DNA of 38,955 nt from the NCBI GenBank assembly GCA_002392745.1, contig DGHR01000011.1:1-38955 (forward strand), written 5' to 3'. Position numbers and translations under genes: made by a program. Shown here piece after piece: positions 1 through 8,544 of the stretch; the first letter of the stretch is position 1, and every line of letters starts with the position of its first letter. The stretch is from Bacteroidales bacterium UBA3843. GTDB lineage: Bacteria > Bacteroidota > Bacteroidia > Bacteroidales > Paludibacteraceae. Below the pieces are notes generated by a model. It was not told the origin of the DNA. It searched no databases and worked only from the letters and a program-made list of their open reading frames with translations.

Positions 1-76
1 GACAAGTCCCCTCGTTATAGTGATTTCCCAGGGCCTATATGTGCAAGCACCTAAGCCCCTCGGATATCCCTATAAC

Positions 77-94
77 ATAGAATAATTATTCTAT
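77..94. promoter_or_regulatory. 18-bp perfect palindrome, possible operator
   Basis: The sequence ATAGAATAATTATTCTAT is its own reverse complement over 18 bases. It lies 24 bp upstream of the -33 element of the efflux-operon promoter, where a dimeric regulator could bind. No regulator gene is next to it in the window, so the binding protein is unknown. An AT-rich palindrome could also arise by chance. Confidence 0.4.
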
Positions 95-118
95 TCGCTT
101 CATTTTTATACGACAAAA

Positions 119-150
119 TTTGCGTATGTGCAATTTTTGTCGTACCTTTG
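119..150 (+). promoter_or_regulatory. Bacteroidetes-type promoter of the efflux operon
   Basis: TTTG at 119-122, a 20-bp gap, then TACCTTTG at 143-150 match the -33/-7 elements used by the Bacteroidetes primary sigma factor. The efflux adaptor start codon follows at 227. The 38 bp from 119 are very similar to the nadB promoter at 6867. Confidence 0.85.
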
Positions 151-226
151 CACCCGAAATCCGGTCCCAATAGGTGCGGAATGGCCAAATCGCTACGATA
201 ACAATACATTCAAATTTATCTATACA

Positions 227-1312
227 ATGAAAAAAATTCTCTTTCTTTCCTCTCTCATCGCACTCGCCGGACTCACCGGATGCGTCAAGATGCCCGAAGA
301 ACAGCACACCAGTTTTGAGACCCTCAGCCTTACTCGGGAGAACGTGACGGCCCCCGTCAGCTGGAGCGCTGCTATCCGCGGTACGGGCGACGTCTCCATC
401 GTCTCGCGATGCACCGGCGCGCTCAATGCTATCAAAGTGAAGGACGGACAGCGCGTGCGCAAAGGAGACGTACTCTTCCTTATCGATAGCCGTAGCGCGC
501 AGAACGCACTTGTGCATGCGCAGGCTGACCTGCAGACCGCTATCGCTAACCGAGATAACGCCAAACTGGAGGCGGAGAGCAACAAGGAACTTGCCGAACA
601 GGGCATCATCAGCGACTACCTGCTCCGCAAAAGCCTCAATACACTGCAGTCCGCAGAGGCACAAGTGGCACAAGCCCGTGCCGCCGTACGCGACGCCGAA
701 CTGCGACTGGATTATTGCACCATCAAGAGCCCCGTCGACGGACTCGTTGGTAACGTCCTCCCGCACGTCGGAGACATCATTAACGAGGGTGTCACTCTCA
801 CCCACATTGCCGGAGTCAGCGAGATGGAAGCCAGTTTCTCTCTGACCGAGAGCCAGATTCACTCGCTCGTCAGCGAGTTCGGAAGCCTCGATAAAGTGAT
901 TAAGATTGCGCCACCTGTCACCCTGCGGTTCAAGGACGGTAGCGAGTACCAACACAAAGGCAAAATCACCAGCCTCTCCGGTATCGTCGACCAGCAGACC
1001 GGCTCCGTCACATGCTTCGTGACATTCCCCAACCCCGACAGCGAACTGTTCTCCGGTATGCAAGGCTCGGTGGTAATGCCCTTCGAATGGGAGAACGCGA
1101 TGCTCGTGCCCCTCACAGCTATCGTCCGTATTCAGGACAAGACGCTCGTCTACAAAGTGGGCGCTGACAGCCTCGCTAACAGCGCTATCGTCGAAATAGA
1201 GGAACTGGGAGACGGCGTGCGTGCGGTCATCCTCTCCGGTGCCGAAGTCGGAGAGACTATCGTTGCCAAAGGCGCAGCTAATGTACACGACGGACAAAAA
1301 GTTCTTTGGTAA
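227..1312 (+). CDS. RND efflux periplasmic adaptor lipoprotein (membrane fusion protein)
   Basis: This is the adaptor of a tripartite drug-efflux pump, linking the inner-membrane RND pump to the outer-membrane channel. The start at 227 gives 361 residues and a clear lipoprotein signal ending in the lipobox LTGC (Cys19). The frame stays open upstream to 128, but that stretch overlaps the promoter. After the signal come a first half-lipoyl segment (VKDGQRVRKGDVLFLID), an Ala/Glu-rich coiled-coil hairpin, the second half-lipoyl (IKSPVDGLVG) and beta-barrel domains, in the order usual for HlyD/AcrA-type adaptors. The pump gene follows after 151 bp on the same strand, so the two are probably cotranscribed. 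The substrate cannot be read from the sequence; the pump is of the HAE-1 (multidrug) type. Confidence 0.93.
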   Translation: MKKILFLSSLIALAGLTGCVKMPEEQHTSFETLSLTRENVTAPVSWSAAIRGTGDVSIVSRCTGALNAIKVKDGQRVRKGDVLFLIDSRSAQNALVHAQADLQTAIANRDNAKLEAESNKELAEQGIISDYLLRKSLNTLQSAEAQVAQARAAVRDAELRLDYCTIKSPVDGLVGNVLPHVGDIINEGVTLTHIAGVSEMEASFSLTESQIHSLVSEFGSLDKVIKIAPPVTLRFKDGSEYQHKGKITSLSGIVDQQTGSVTCFVTFPNPDSELFSGMQGSVVMPFEWENAMLVPLTAIVRIQDKTLVYKVGADSLANSAIVEIEELGDGVRAVILSGAEVGETIVAKGAANVHDGQKVLW

Positions 1313-1341
1313 AATGAAAGGTGAAAAATGAAAAGTTATAG

Positions 1342-1362
1342 GAGTCAAGAGTCAAGAGTCAA
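1342..1362. repeat. GAGTCAA heptamer, three tandem copies
   Basis: Three perfect GAGTCAA units lie in the gap between adaptor and pump genes. They are partly complementary to the heptamer run at 1390-1417, so the transcript could form an imperfect long hairpin. Confidence 0.8.
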
Positions 1363-1389
1363 GACAAGTTACTATAGACGACACATTTT

Positions 1390-1459
1390 AGTCTTTACTC
1401 CTTATTCCTGACTCCTGAATCAATCACCAATCACCAATAACCTCTAACCTCTAATCAAC
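1390..1459. repeat. Ten-unit heptamer-periodic tract before the pump gene
   Basis: Read in sevens, this stretch is agtcttt, actcctt, attcctg, actcctg, aatcaat, caccaat, caccaat, aacctct, aacctct, aatcaac. Neighbouring units are identical or one to three changes apart, all in one 7-bp phase. It ends four bases before the pump start codon, so it is the 5' side of its initiation region. Confidence 0.75.
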
Positions 1460-1463
1460 TTAT

Positions 1464-4400
1464 ATGAAGGGAAATATATTCGTAGATAGAAAAGTGATGG
1501 CAGTCTGTATCTCGCTGCTGATTGCTTTGGTGGGCTTTATTTGCCTCAAGACGCTCCCAATCGAGCAGTACCCCGATATCGCGCCTCCGACGGTGATGAT
1601 TAGTACCTCTTACACCGGTGCGGACGCAAACACCGTGATGAAATCCGTCGTGATGCCTATCGAGGAGGCTGTCAACGGTGTGGAGAACATGGCTTACATG
1701 ACTTCCGAAGCCACTGCCACAGGAGAGGTCAATATCAACGTCTTCTTCAAGCAAGGCACGGACCCGAACATGGCTGCGGTGAACGTGCAGAACCGCGTCT
1801 CTGCCGCATTGGGACTACTGCCGCAAGAGGTGACGAGGGTCGGCGTCAAGGTCGAGAAACGCCAGAACAACATCCTCCAAATCAGCGCACTCGTCAGCCG
1901 GGACGGCAAGTTTGACAACGACTTCATCGCCAACTATATCGATATCAACGTCAAACCCCGTCTGCTGCGTGTAACGGGCGTGGGCGCCGTGCAGAACTTA
2001 GGTAATACCTACTCGCTGCGCATATGGATGAAACCGGATGTGATGGCGCGCTACGGACTGGTGCCCGAGGATGTCTTCGCCGCTATCGGCAACCAGAACA
2101 TGGTCGCTGCTACGGGGTCGCTCGGCGAACAGAGCGGAAACACCTATCAATACAACCTGGAGTACAAGGGCCGTCTGCAGTCCATCGAAGAGTTCAAAGA
2201 CATCGTCCTGCGCACTACGGGCGGCAATGTGTTGCACCTGCGCGACGTGGCGGACGTGGAGTTGGGCGCCCTCTCCTACAGCTTCTCCTCGCGCATTGAC
2301 GGACAACCCGGCGTGGCGTTTATTATCAACCAGGCTCCCGGGGCCAACGCCACTCAGGTCAATGCCGCCATCAATGATATCTACAAGGACCTGCAAAAGA
2401 CCATGCCGGCAGGTATGGAGTTCACTATCCTCCAGACATCCGACGACTTCCTCTATGCAGCCATCCATAATGTGGTGGAGACCCTGATTATTGCTATCCT
2501 CCTGGTTATTCTGGTCGTGTACTTCTTCCTGCAGGATTTCAAGGCTACTCTGATTCCCTCTATCTCCATTATCGTCTCGCTGTTAGGTACGTTCGCGGTG
2601 GTGAAAGTGGCGGGCTTCTCGCTCAATATACTTACGCTCTTTGCCTTGGTGCTCGCTATCGGAACCGTCGTGGATGACGCCATTGTGGTCGTCGAGGCCG
2701 TGATGGCGAAGATGGAGCACGGCTACACCTCGGCATACAAGGCGACCAAAGACGCAATGAGCGAAGTGACCGTCGCCGTCATCAGCTGTACGCTGGTCTT
2801 CATGGCAGTGTTTATCCCTGTGACTTTCATGCCCGGCACGAGCGGTACTTTCTTCACCCAGTTCGGTATCACCATCGCCAGTTCGGTAGGTCTCAGCTGT
2901 ATATCTGCCCTGACCCTCTGTCCGGCATTGACCGCCGTCCTTTTCCGGCCCAAGAAGGAGACACCGAACGGCAAGAAAAGCTTCAACCAATGGGTCAAAG
3001 AAGCATATGAGGCGGGATACAACGCCGTCCTGAACAAATATAAAACCGGTGTGACTAAGTTCCTGAAGAAACCCGGTCGAGCCTGGATTTGGCTGATAGC
3101 CGCTGTTGTGGCAATGGTGCTGGCGATGCGCGCACTGCCTGCCGGACTGGTGCCGCAAGAGGATCAGGGCGTCTTCGTGGTGGATGTGACGGCTCCTGCC
3201 GGCTCGCCGCTCGTCGAGACCGATAAAATCATGGCGCAGGTGGAGGAACACGTGCTGCGCCTGGAGGAAGTGGAGAGTTATGCCAAGATTTCCGGATTCG
3301 GTATCGTTTCCGGAACGGGTGTCAGCTACGGAACACTCGTCGTCCGCCTCAAACCATGGGACGACCGTAAAGGACTGGAGCACTACATCGACATGGTCAT
3401 GGCGAAACTGTACCTCTCGTGCGAGGACATCAAGGATGCACAGATTTTCCCCACACAGATGCCTCAGATTCCGGGATATGGCAATAATAACGGTATTGAC
3501 CTGCAAATGGAGGACCTGCAGGGCGGCGACATGAGCAAGTTCAACGAGGTGGTCAATAACTTCCTCGCCGAACTGCTGAAACACAAGGAAGTGCAGATTG
3601 CGCAGTCGCTCTACAGCGAGTCATTCCCCAAGTACAAGGTGGACGTGAATGCCACGCAGTGCGACCGAGCAGGCATTTCGCCGGATGTAGTGCTCAACAC
3701 CCTCGGCGCCTTCTGTGGTAGCGCATACATCAGCAATTTCAACCAGTACGGCAAGGTCTATCGTGTCATGGCAGGTGCCGCTCCGGAGTACCGTCTGGAC
3801 CCCAATTCACTCAATAATATCTTCGTGCGCATAGACGACGAAATGGCTCCTATCTCGCAGTTCGTGACGCTCACTCCCACCGTGGGGTCGGCTTCGCAGA
3901 AGCGTTTCAACCTCTACCAGTCTATTTCATGTTACGTGCAGCCCAATGCAGGGTACAGCGAAGGCGATGTGCAGCGGGTGATTGAAGAGGTGGCTAAGGA
4001 CCATCTGCCTGCCGGATACGGCTACGAGTACGGCGGTATGAGCAGGGAGTTGCAGGCCAACAGCAAATCCAACCTCACCATACTGATTTATCTCGTCTGC
4101 ATCCTGTTGATTTATATGATTCTTGCTTCTCTCTATGAGTCGTTCTTCATTCCGCTGGCGGTGCTGCTGTCCGTTCCTTTCGGACTGATGGGCTCGTTCG
4201 CATTCTCATGGCTCTTTGGCCAGCAGAACAACATCTACCTCCAGACCGGTGTCATTATGTTGATAGGTCTGTTGGCGAAGACGGCCATTCTGATCACTGA
4301 GTTCGCCGTAGAGAAACGCAAACAGGGTATGCCTATTGTGGAAGCCGCTTTAGGGGCATGCGAAGACCGTCTGCGTCCTATCCTGATGACGGTAGTAACG

Positions 4401-6011
4401 ATGATTGCCGGTATGATTCCTCTTATCATAGAGGGTGGTGCGGGTGCAAACGGCAACCGCGCACTGGCCATCGGCGTAACCGGAGGTATGGCGGTAGGTA
4501 CGCTGGCACTCGTCTTTGTCGTACCGGCGTTCTATATCATCTTCCAGAAACTGCATGAGCGTTTCCAGGGAGAGATGAAACCGGTAGAGCAAACTCCGGA
4601 AACCGAAGGCGCTCCTACAGGCGAAGCCGGTCCTACAGCAAAGCGGTCTAACAGCGCAAGCGGTCTTACAGTGCTGATTTTGATCGGCACGCTCACTTTC
4701 AGTAGTTGCGGCATCTTCAAGAAATACGAACCGGCGCAGAAGGCCGAGCAGGACAGCCTGATAACGGCAGTGAGCAACGACAACTGGCAGAACTACATCA
4801 CTGATCCGGTCCTGCAAGGACACATCCGCAAGGCGCTGGAGAACAACGTTGACTACCGTTCGCGCCAACTGGCTGTTCAGGAGGCGGATGCTCGGCTCAG
4901 AGCCGCCAAGTTAGGTTTCCTGCCGACCTTGGCTATCTCCCCAGCCAGCGTAGGAGTAATGGGTACTTATACGCCCGGTGCCGGTACCTCCGGTGCGACC
5001 TTGACCTACCAGGTGCCGCTCTCCCTCAACTGGGGTGGAGAAGGGTTCGGTACTCTGACCAACCGCAAACGTCAGGCGCAAGTGCTTCGTGAGCAGGCCG
5101 AGGACAACCGTGCGGCGGCGCATGCAAACCTGGTCGCCACTATGGCACGTATGTACACCCAACTGCAACTGCTGGATTTCCAGGCTGTTATATTGGATAG
5201 CACCGAGGTCATCTGGCAGCAAGTATTGGAGATACAACGCGTGTTGGTGAAGAACGGACAGGCCTACTCGCCCTCTATCGGTCAGATGGAGGCTTCGCTC
5301 ATCAATGTGCAAATACAGCGCAAACAGCTCTTGGAACAAATCAATTCGCTGGAGTTGTCCATGTGCCTGCTGATGAATGAAGAACCGCATGCCGTGCCAC
5401 GTTCGCCGTGGAAGAGCTATGAGTTTGAAGTATGGACGCTCGAATCCGTGCCGGCGGCGCAGCTGAGCAACAGAGCGGACGTCCGTGCTGCGGAACGTAA
5501 CGTCGCGGCTGCGTTCTACCAGACCAATATGGCGAAAGCGGCTTTCTGTCCCGCGCTGTCCCTCTCCGGACTCATCGGCTGGACCAACAACGGAGGTGTA
5601 GTGGCTAATCCCGGCCAGTTGCTGATGAATGCGGCACTGGGGCTGGCACAGCCTATCTTTGCCGGCGGCAAACTGCAGGCAAACCTCAAGATTGCCAAAC
5701 TGGAGCAACAAGAGGCTGCCAACCGCTATGTGGAGACGATGCTGCGCGCCGGAAACGAGGTGAATGACGCGCTCTTCCGTTGCCGCAATGCGCAGGAGCA
5801 GGACACGCTCTATCAGCGCCTTCTTACCGTACAAGGCGAGTCGTATGACGGCACGCGCGAACTGATGAAGAAAGGCAAAGCCTCCTATCTGGAAGTACTG
5901 ACAGCACAGGAAAATTACCTCAAGGCGCAACTCGCCGATGTGACCAATAGGTACAACGGCTTGATTAGTCTTATTGACCTGTATGTAGCCCTCGGCGGAG
6001 GTACGAAATAA
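1464..6011 (+). CDS. RND (HAE-1) efflux pump fused to a TolC-like outer-membrane factor
   Basis: Residues 1-1037 form a complete AcrB/MexB-type proton-driven pump: the TM4 aspartate pair D404-D405 and TM10 lysine K939 match the AcrB proton relay (D407, D408, K940). The pump part ends where family members normally end. Without a stop codon the frame runs through a Pro/Gly/Ser-rich linker (about 1041-1066), a hydrophobic stretch ending in a lipobox-like SSCG (Cys1082), and an outer-membrane factor of NodT/OprM type up to 1515 (repeated coiled-coil halves, LSNRADVRAAERNVAAAFYQ, conserved PIFAGGKL). A Met at 1038 (nt 4575), preceded by AGGGAGAG, could be an internal start for a separate channel lipoprotein. 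The adaptor lies upstream, so all three parts of a tripartite pump are encoded here. ComF follows with a 1-bp overlap. CusA/CzcA-type pumps with TolC domains are known in Bacteroidetes; a HAE-1 version seems less common. Confidence 0.93.
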   Translation: MKGNIFVDRKVMAVCISLLIALVGFICLKTLPIEQYPDIAPPTVMISTSYTGADANTVMKSVVMPIEEAVNGVENMAYMTSEATATGEVNINVFFKQGTDPNMAAVNVQNRVSAALGLLPQEVTRVGVKVEKRQNNILQISALVSRDGKFDNDFIANYIDINVKPRLLRVTGVGAVQNLGNTYSLRIWMKPDVMARYGLVPEDVFAAIGNQNMVAATGSLGEQSGNTYQYNLEYKGRLQSIEEFKDIVLRTTGGNVLHLRDVADVELGALSYSFSSRIDGQPGVAFIINQAPGANATQVNAAINDIYKDLQKTMPAGMEFTILQTSDDFLYAAIHNVVETLIIAILLVILVVYFFLQDFKATLIPSISIIVSLLGTFAVVKVAGFSLNILTLFALVLAIGTVVDDAIVVVEAVMAKMEHGYTSAYKATKDAMSEVTVAVISCTLVFMAVFIPVTFMPGTSGTFFTQFGITIASSVGLSCISALTLCPALTAVLFRPKKETPNGKKSFNQWVKEAYEAGYNAVLNKYKTGVTKFLKKPGRAWIWLIAAVVAMVLAMRALPAGLVPQEDQGVFVVDVTAPAGSPLVETDKIMAQVEEHVLRLEEVESYAKISGFGIVSGTGVSYGTLVVRLKPWDDRKGLEHYIDMVMAKLYLSCEDIKDAQIFPTQMPQIPGYGNNNGIDLQMEDLQGGDMSKFNEVVNNFLAELLKHKEVQIAQSLYSESFPKYKVDVNATQCDRAGISPDVVLNTLGAFCGSAYISNFNQYGKVYRVMAGAAPEYRLDPNSLNNIFVRIDDEMAPISQFVTLTPTVGSASQKRFNLYQSISCYVQPNAGYSEGDVQRVIEEVAKDHLPAGYGYEYGGMSRELQANSKSNLTILIYLVCILLIYMILASLYESFFIPLAVLLSVPFGLMGSFAFSWLFGQQNNIYLQTGVIMLIGLLAKTAILITEFAVEKRKQGMPIVEAALGACEDRLRPILMTVVTMIAGMIPLIIEGGAGANGNRALAIGVTGGMAVGTLALVFVVPAFYIIFQKLHERFQGEMKPVEQTPETEGAPTGEAGPTAKRSNSASGLTVLILIGTLTFSSCGIFKKYEPAQKAEQDSLITAVSNDNWQNYITDPVLQGHIRKALENNVDYRSRQLAVQEADARLRAAKLGFLPTLAISPASVGVMGTYTPGAGTSGATLTYQVPLSLNWGGEGFGTLTNRKRQAQVLREQAEDNRAAAHANLVATMARMYTQLQLLDFQAVILDSTEVIWQQVLEIQRVLVKNGQAYSPSIGQMEASLINVQIQRKQLLEQINSLELSMCLLMNEEPHAVPRSPWKSYEFEVWTLESVPAAQLSNRADVRAAERNVAAAFYQTNMAKAAFCPALSLSGLIGWTNNGGVVANPGQLLMNAALGLAQPIFAGGKLQANLKIAKLEQQEAANRYVETMLRAGNEVNDALFRCRNAQEQDTLYQRLLTVQGESYDGTRELMKKGKASYLEVLTAQENYLKAQLADVTNRYNGLISLIDLYVALGGGTK
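4665..4709 (+). other. Internal signal-like segment with lipobox inside the pump-channel fusion
   Basis: Residues 1068-1082 of the fusion read LTVLILIGTLTFSSC, preceded by K1060-R1061. This is a lipoprotein signal of the kind expected at the N-terminus of a free-standing channel lipoprotein. RND C-termini are cytoplasmic, so this segment is well placed to act as a 13th membrane crossing and to present Cys1082 to signal peptidase II. Cleavage is inferred. Confidence 0.6.
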
Positions 6012-6784
6012 TGGCTAAAATGCGGAGCGACAGACTCTTCCGCCGCGGCTATTTGTCCGCCATCTTTTATCCCCCTGTATGCCCGATGTGTGGCGGGCAT
6101 GTAGGGGATATTGCTGACCGGACGGAAGTGATATGTTCTGCTTGTCTGGACGCTCTGCCGCGGACGGAGCAGGCCGTACTGCCGGAAAACAGCACGGAGA
6201 TGACCTTGTGGGGAGAGTGCCATTCGCCGGCGGCTGCGAGGCGCATCATGCATCTGGAACGTGCCGCCGCTTTCCTTTTCTACGAGAAAGACCATCCCTT
6301 GCAACGGGTGATTCACAAGATGAAATACGCCGACCTGCCGGAGATAGCCTGGCAGTTGGCAAGGCTGGCGGCACGAGAGTTCGCCTATGCGGATTTTTTC
6401 GAGGATATAGATGTCATCATTCCCGTCCCTCTGCATCCGAACCGCCTGCATAGCAGGGGCTATAACCAGTCGGAGTACATTGCCCGGGGACTGAGCGATG
6501 TGACCGGCATTCCGGTGGACACCACCCACCTGCTGCGATGCAAAGACACACCAAAACAGGCGCAGATAAAAGCGTCCGGCGCGATGACAAGCGTGCCCGA
6601 ACTGCGAAAGGCCAATGTCGCAGATGCATTCGAGGTCGTCAGACCCGAACAACTGTACCACAAGCACATTCTTCTGGTGGATGACTTAATTACGACAGGA
6701 GAGACCGTAAGAGCCTGTCTGAAGGCGATGAAGCGGTTTCGCGGGGCGGAATTTACCGTCTTCGCCTTATGCAAAGCGCGTTAG
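6011..6784 (+). CDS. comF: ComF family phosphoribosyltransferase-like protein
   Basis: The 257-residue protein has an N-terminal zinc-finger-like pair of Cys motifs (CPMCGG and CSACL, residues 22-45). The C-terminal phosphoribosyltransferase domain has the PRPP-binding signature ILLVDDLITTGET and the family motif GYNQSEYIARGL. ComF proteins support uptake of single-stranded DNA during transformation, but in Bacteroidetes the gene is usually solitary and its job is uncertain. The start codon overlaps the pump stop codon by one base, so it is probably translated from the efflux mRNA; I see no functional link. No promoter lies directly upstream. Confidence 0.88.
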   Translation: MAKMRSDRLFRRGYLSAIFYPPVCPMCGGHVGDIADRTEVICSACLDALPRTEQAVLPENSTEMTLWGECHSPAAARRIMHLERAAAFLFYEKDHPLQRVIHKMKYADLPEIAWQLARLAAREFAYADFFEDIDVIIPVPLHPNRLHSRGYNQSEYIARGLSDVTGIPVDTTHLLRCKDTPKQAQIKASGAMTSVPELRKANVADAFEVVRPEQLYHKHILLVDDLITTGETVRACLKAMKRFRGAEFTVFALCKAR

Positions 6785-6866
6785 TCGCTTCTCTACATTA
6801 AAAGACCGCCGCGGCTCTGTATAACACTTAAAAGTGCTCCTTTCTCCAAAAAAAGTTGCTCGTTTA

Positions 6867-6898
6867 TTTGCGTATGTGCGATATTTGTTGTACCTTTG
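6867..6898 (+). promoter_or_regulatory. Bacteroidetes-type promoter of nadB
   Basis: TTTG at 6867-6870 and TACCTTTG at 6891-6898 are separated by 20 bp. The nadB start codon lies 31 bp further on. The spacer (cgtatgtgcgatatttgttg) resembles that of the efflux promoter at 119. Confidence 0.85.
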
Positions 6899-6929
6899 TG
6901 CCCGCTTTTGAAAAATTCGATATTGCCTA

Positions 6930-8531
6930 ATGATTCACGAATTTGATTTCTTAATTATCGGAGGCGGTGTCGCCGGCATGAGTTTCGCGCTCCAGGTCGC
7001 CCGCTCCGGTAAATACCGCATCGCCTTGTGCTGCAAAACGACCCTTGAAGAGGCCAATACCGCCAAGGCGCAGGGAGGTATTGCTTCCGTCACCAACCTC
7101 ATGGTGGACGACTTCGAAAAACACATTCATGACACGATGGTCGCCGGCGACTGGCTGAGTGACCCCGCAGCCGTTGAACAGGTGGTACGCAACGCACCAA
7201 GAGGCATCGAACATCTTGTGCAGTGGGGCGTTAACTTCGATAAAAAAGAGGACGGACAGTTCGACCTGCACCGCGAAGGCGGTCACTCCGAGTTCCGCAT
7301 CTTGCACCACGCAGACGACACCGGAGCCGAGATTCAGCGCGGTCTCATGGAGGCCGTTCGCCGCAACCCATACATTCAGGTGCTGGAAAACCATTTCGCT
7401 GTAGAGATCATCACACAGCACCACCTTGGAGTGCGTGTCACACGCCGTACGCCCGACATAGAATGCTACGGAGCGTACATCCTTAACCCCGAGACGCAGA
7501 AGATTGACACCTACCTGAGTCGCATTACTCTTATGGCAACTGGCGGAACGGGTGCTGTGTATGCCACTACAACCAATCCTGAAATCGCTACAGGGGACGG
7601 CATCGCGATGGTCTATCGCGCCAAAGGACAGGTCAAAGACATGGAGTTCGTGCAGTTCCATCCTACCAGCCTCTTCAACCCGAAAGAGACGCATCCTGCC
7701 TACCTCATTACGGAGGCAATGCGCGGCTACGGAGGTATACTCCGACTGCCCAACGGCGAGGAGTTCATGCAGAAATACGACCCCAGACTCTCGCTCGCTC
7801 CGCGCGACATAGTGGCTCGCGCGATTGACAACGAGATGAAGATTCACGCTATCGACCATGTCTGCCTGGATGTCACTCACAAGGACCCGGAGGAGACCAA
7901 ACACCATTTCCCGAATATCTACGCCAAGTGCCTCTCAATTGGTATCGACATCACCAAGCAGTACATCCCCGTGGCGCCTTGTGCGCACTATATGTGCGGC
8001 GGCATCAAGGTGGATTTGGACGGTCAGTCTTCTATCCGACGTCTCTACGCTGTGGGCGAGTGCTCATGCACCGGACTGCACGGAGGCAACCGTCTCGCCA
8101 GCAACTCGCTCATCGAGGCCGTCGTATATGCCGAGGCGGCAGCCAAACACAGTCTGAACGTCATCGACGAATACGATTTCAACCGCGCTGTGCCTGAATG
8201 GAACGACGAGGGAACACTCAGCAACGAGGAGAGAGTGCTCATTGCGCAGGATGTCAAAGAGGTCGGACAAATCATGTCCACCTATGTCGGTATTGTCCGC
8301 AGCGACCTGCGTCTGCGGCGCGCGTGGGAACGCCTCGACCTCCTCTACGAGGAGACTGAAGACCTCTTCCGCCGCGTGAAAGCAACGAAGGATATATGCG
8401 AACTGCGCAACATGATAAACGTCGGCTACCTTATTACGCGTCAGGCGCTCGAACGCAAAGAGAGCCGCGGTCTGCACTACTCGATTGACTATCCGAGAGT
8501 GGACAACCAGCATCCGCAGGAGGTCTGGTAA
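6930..8531 (+). CDS. nadB: L-aspartate oxidase
   Basis: NadB oxidises L-aspartate to iminoaspartate, the first step of de novo NAD synthesis, in the cytoplasm. The 533 residues match the family length. The N-terminus has the FAD-binding Rossmann motif (IIGGGVAG, residues 9-16). The flavoprotein signatures KAQGGIASV, EGGHSEFRILH, MEFVQFHPTSLFNP, CAHYMCGGIKVD and GLHGGNRLASNSLIEAV follow in the order seen in NadB and fumarate reductase flavoproteins. The long helical C-terminal domain with RRVKATKDICELRNMI favours NadB over fumarate reductase. nadA and nadC are not in the window. It has its own promoter and the peptidase gene follows after 13 bp, so the pair may be cotranscribed. Confidence 0.95.
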   Translation: MIHEFDFLIIGGGVAGMSFALQVARSGKYRIALCCKTTLEEANTAKAQGGIASVTNLMVDDFEKHIHDTMVAGDWLSDPAAVEQVVRNAPRGIEHLVQWGVNFDKKEDGQFDLHREGGHSEFRILHHADDTGAEIQRGLMEAVRRNPYIQVLENHFAVEIITQHHLGVRVTRRTPDIECYGAYILNPETQKIDTYLSRITLMATGGTGAVYATTTNPEIATGDGIAMVYRAKGQVKDMEFVQFHPTSLFNPKETHPAYLITEAMRGYGGILRLPNGEEFMQKYDPRLSLAPRDIVARAIDNEMKIHAIDHVCLDVTHKDPEETKHHFPNIYAKCLSIGIDITKQYIPVAPCAHYMCGGIKVDLDGQSSIRRLYAVGECSCTGLHGGNRLASNSLIEAVVYAEAAAKHSLNVIDEYDFNRAVPEWNDEGTLSNEERVLIAQDVKEVGQIMSTYVGIVRSDLRLRRAWERLDLLYEETEDLFRRVKATKDICELRNMINVGYLITRQALERKESRGLHYSIDYPRVDNQHPQEVW

Positions 8532-8544
8532 ACTGACAAACGGA

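Noticed and set aside
86..1348. A 420-codon minus-strand frame opposite the efflux adaptor
   Set aside because: It covers the adaptor and its promoter and has no recognisable motif; the plus-strand lipoprotein is clear.
2583..3584. A 333-codon minus-strand frame inside the pump gene
   Set aside because: Shadow of the pump; composition is His/Arg-rich with no motif.
6820..6836. A terminator at AACACTTAAAAGTGCT after comF
   Set aside because: The stem is only about five pairs and no T-run follows; too weak to list.
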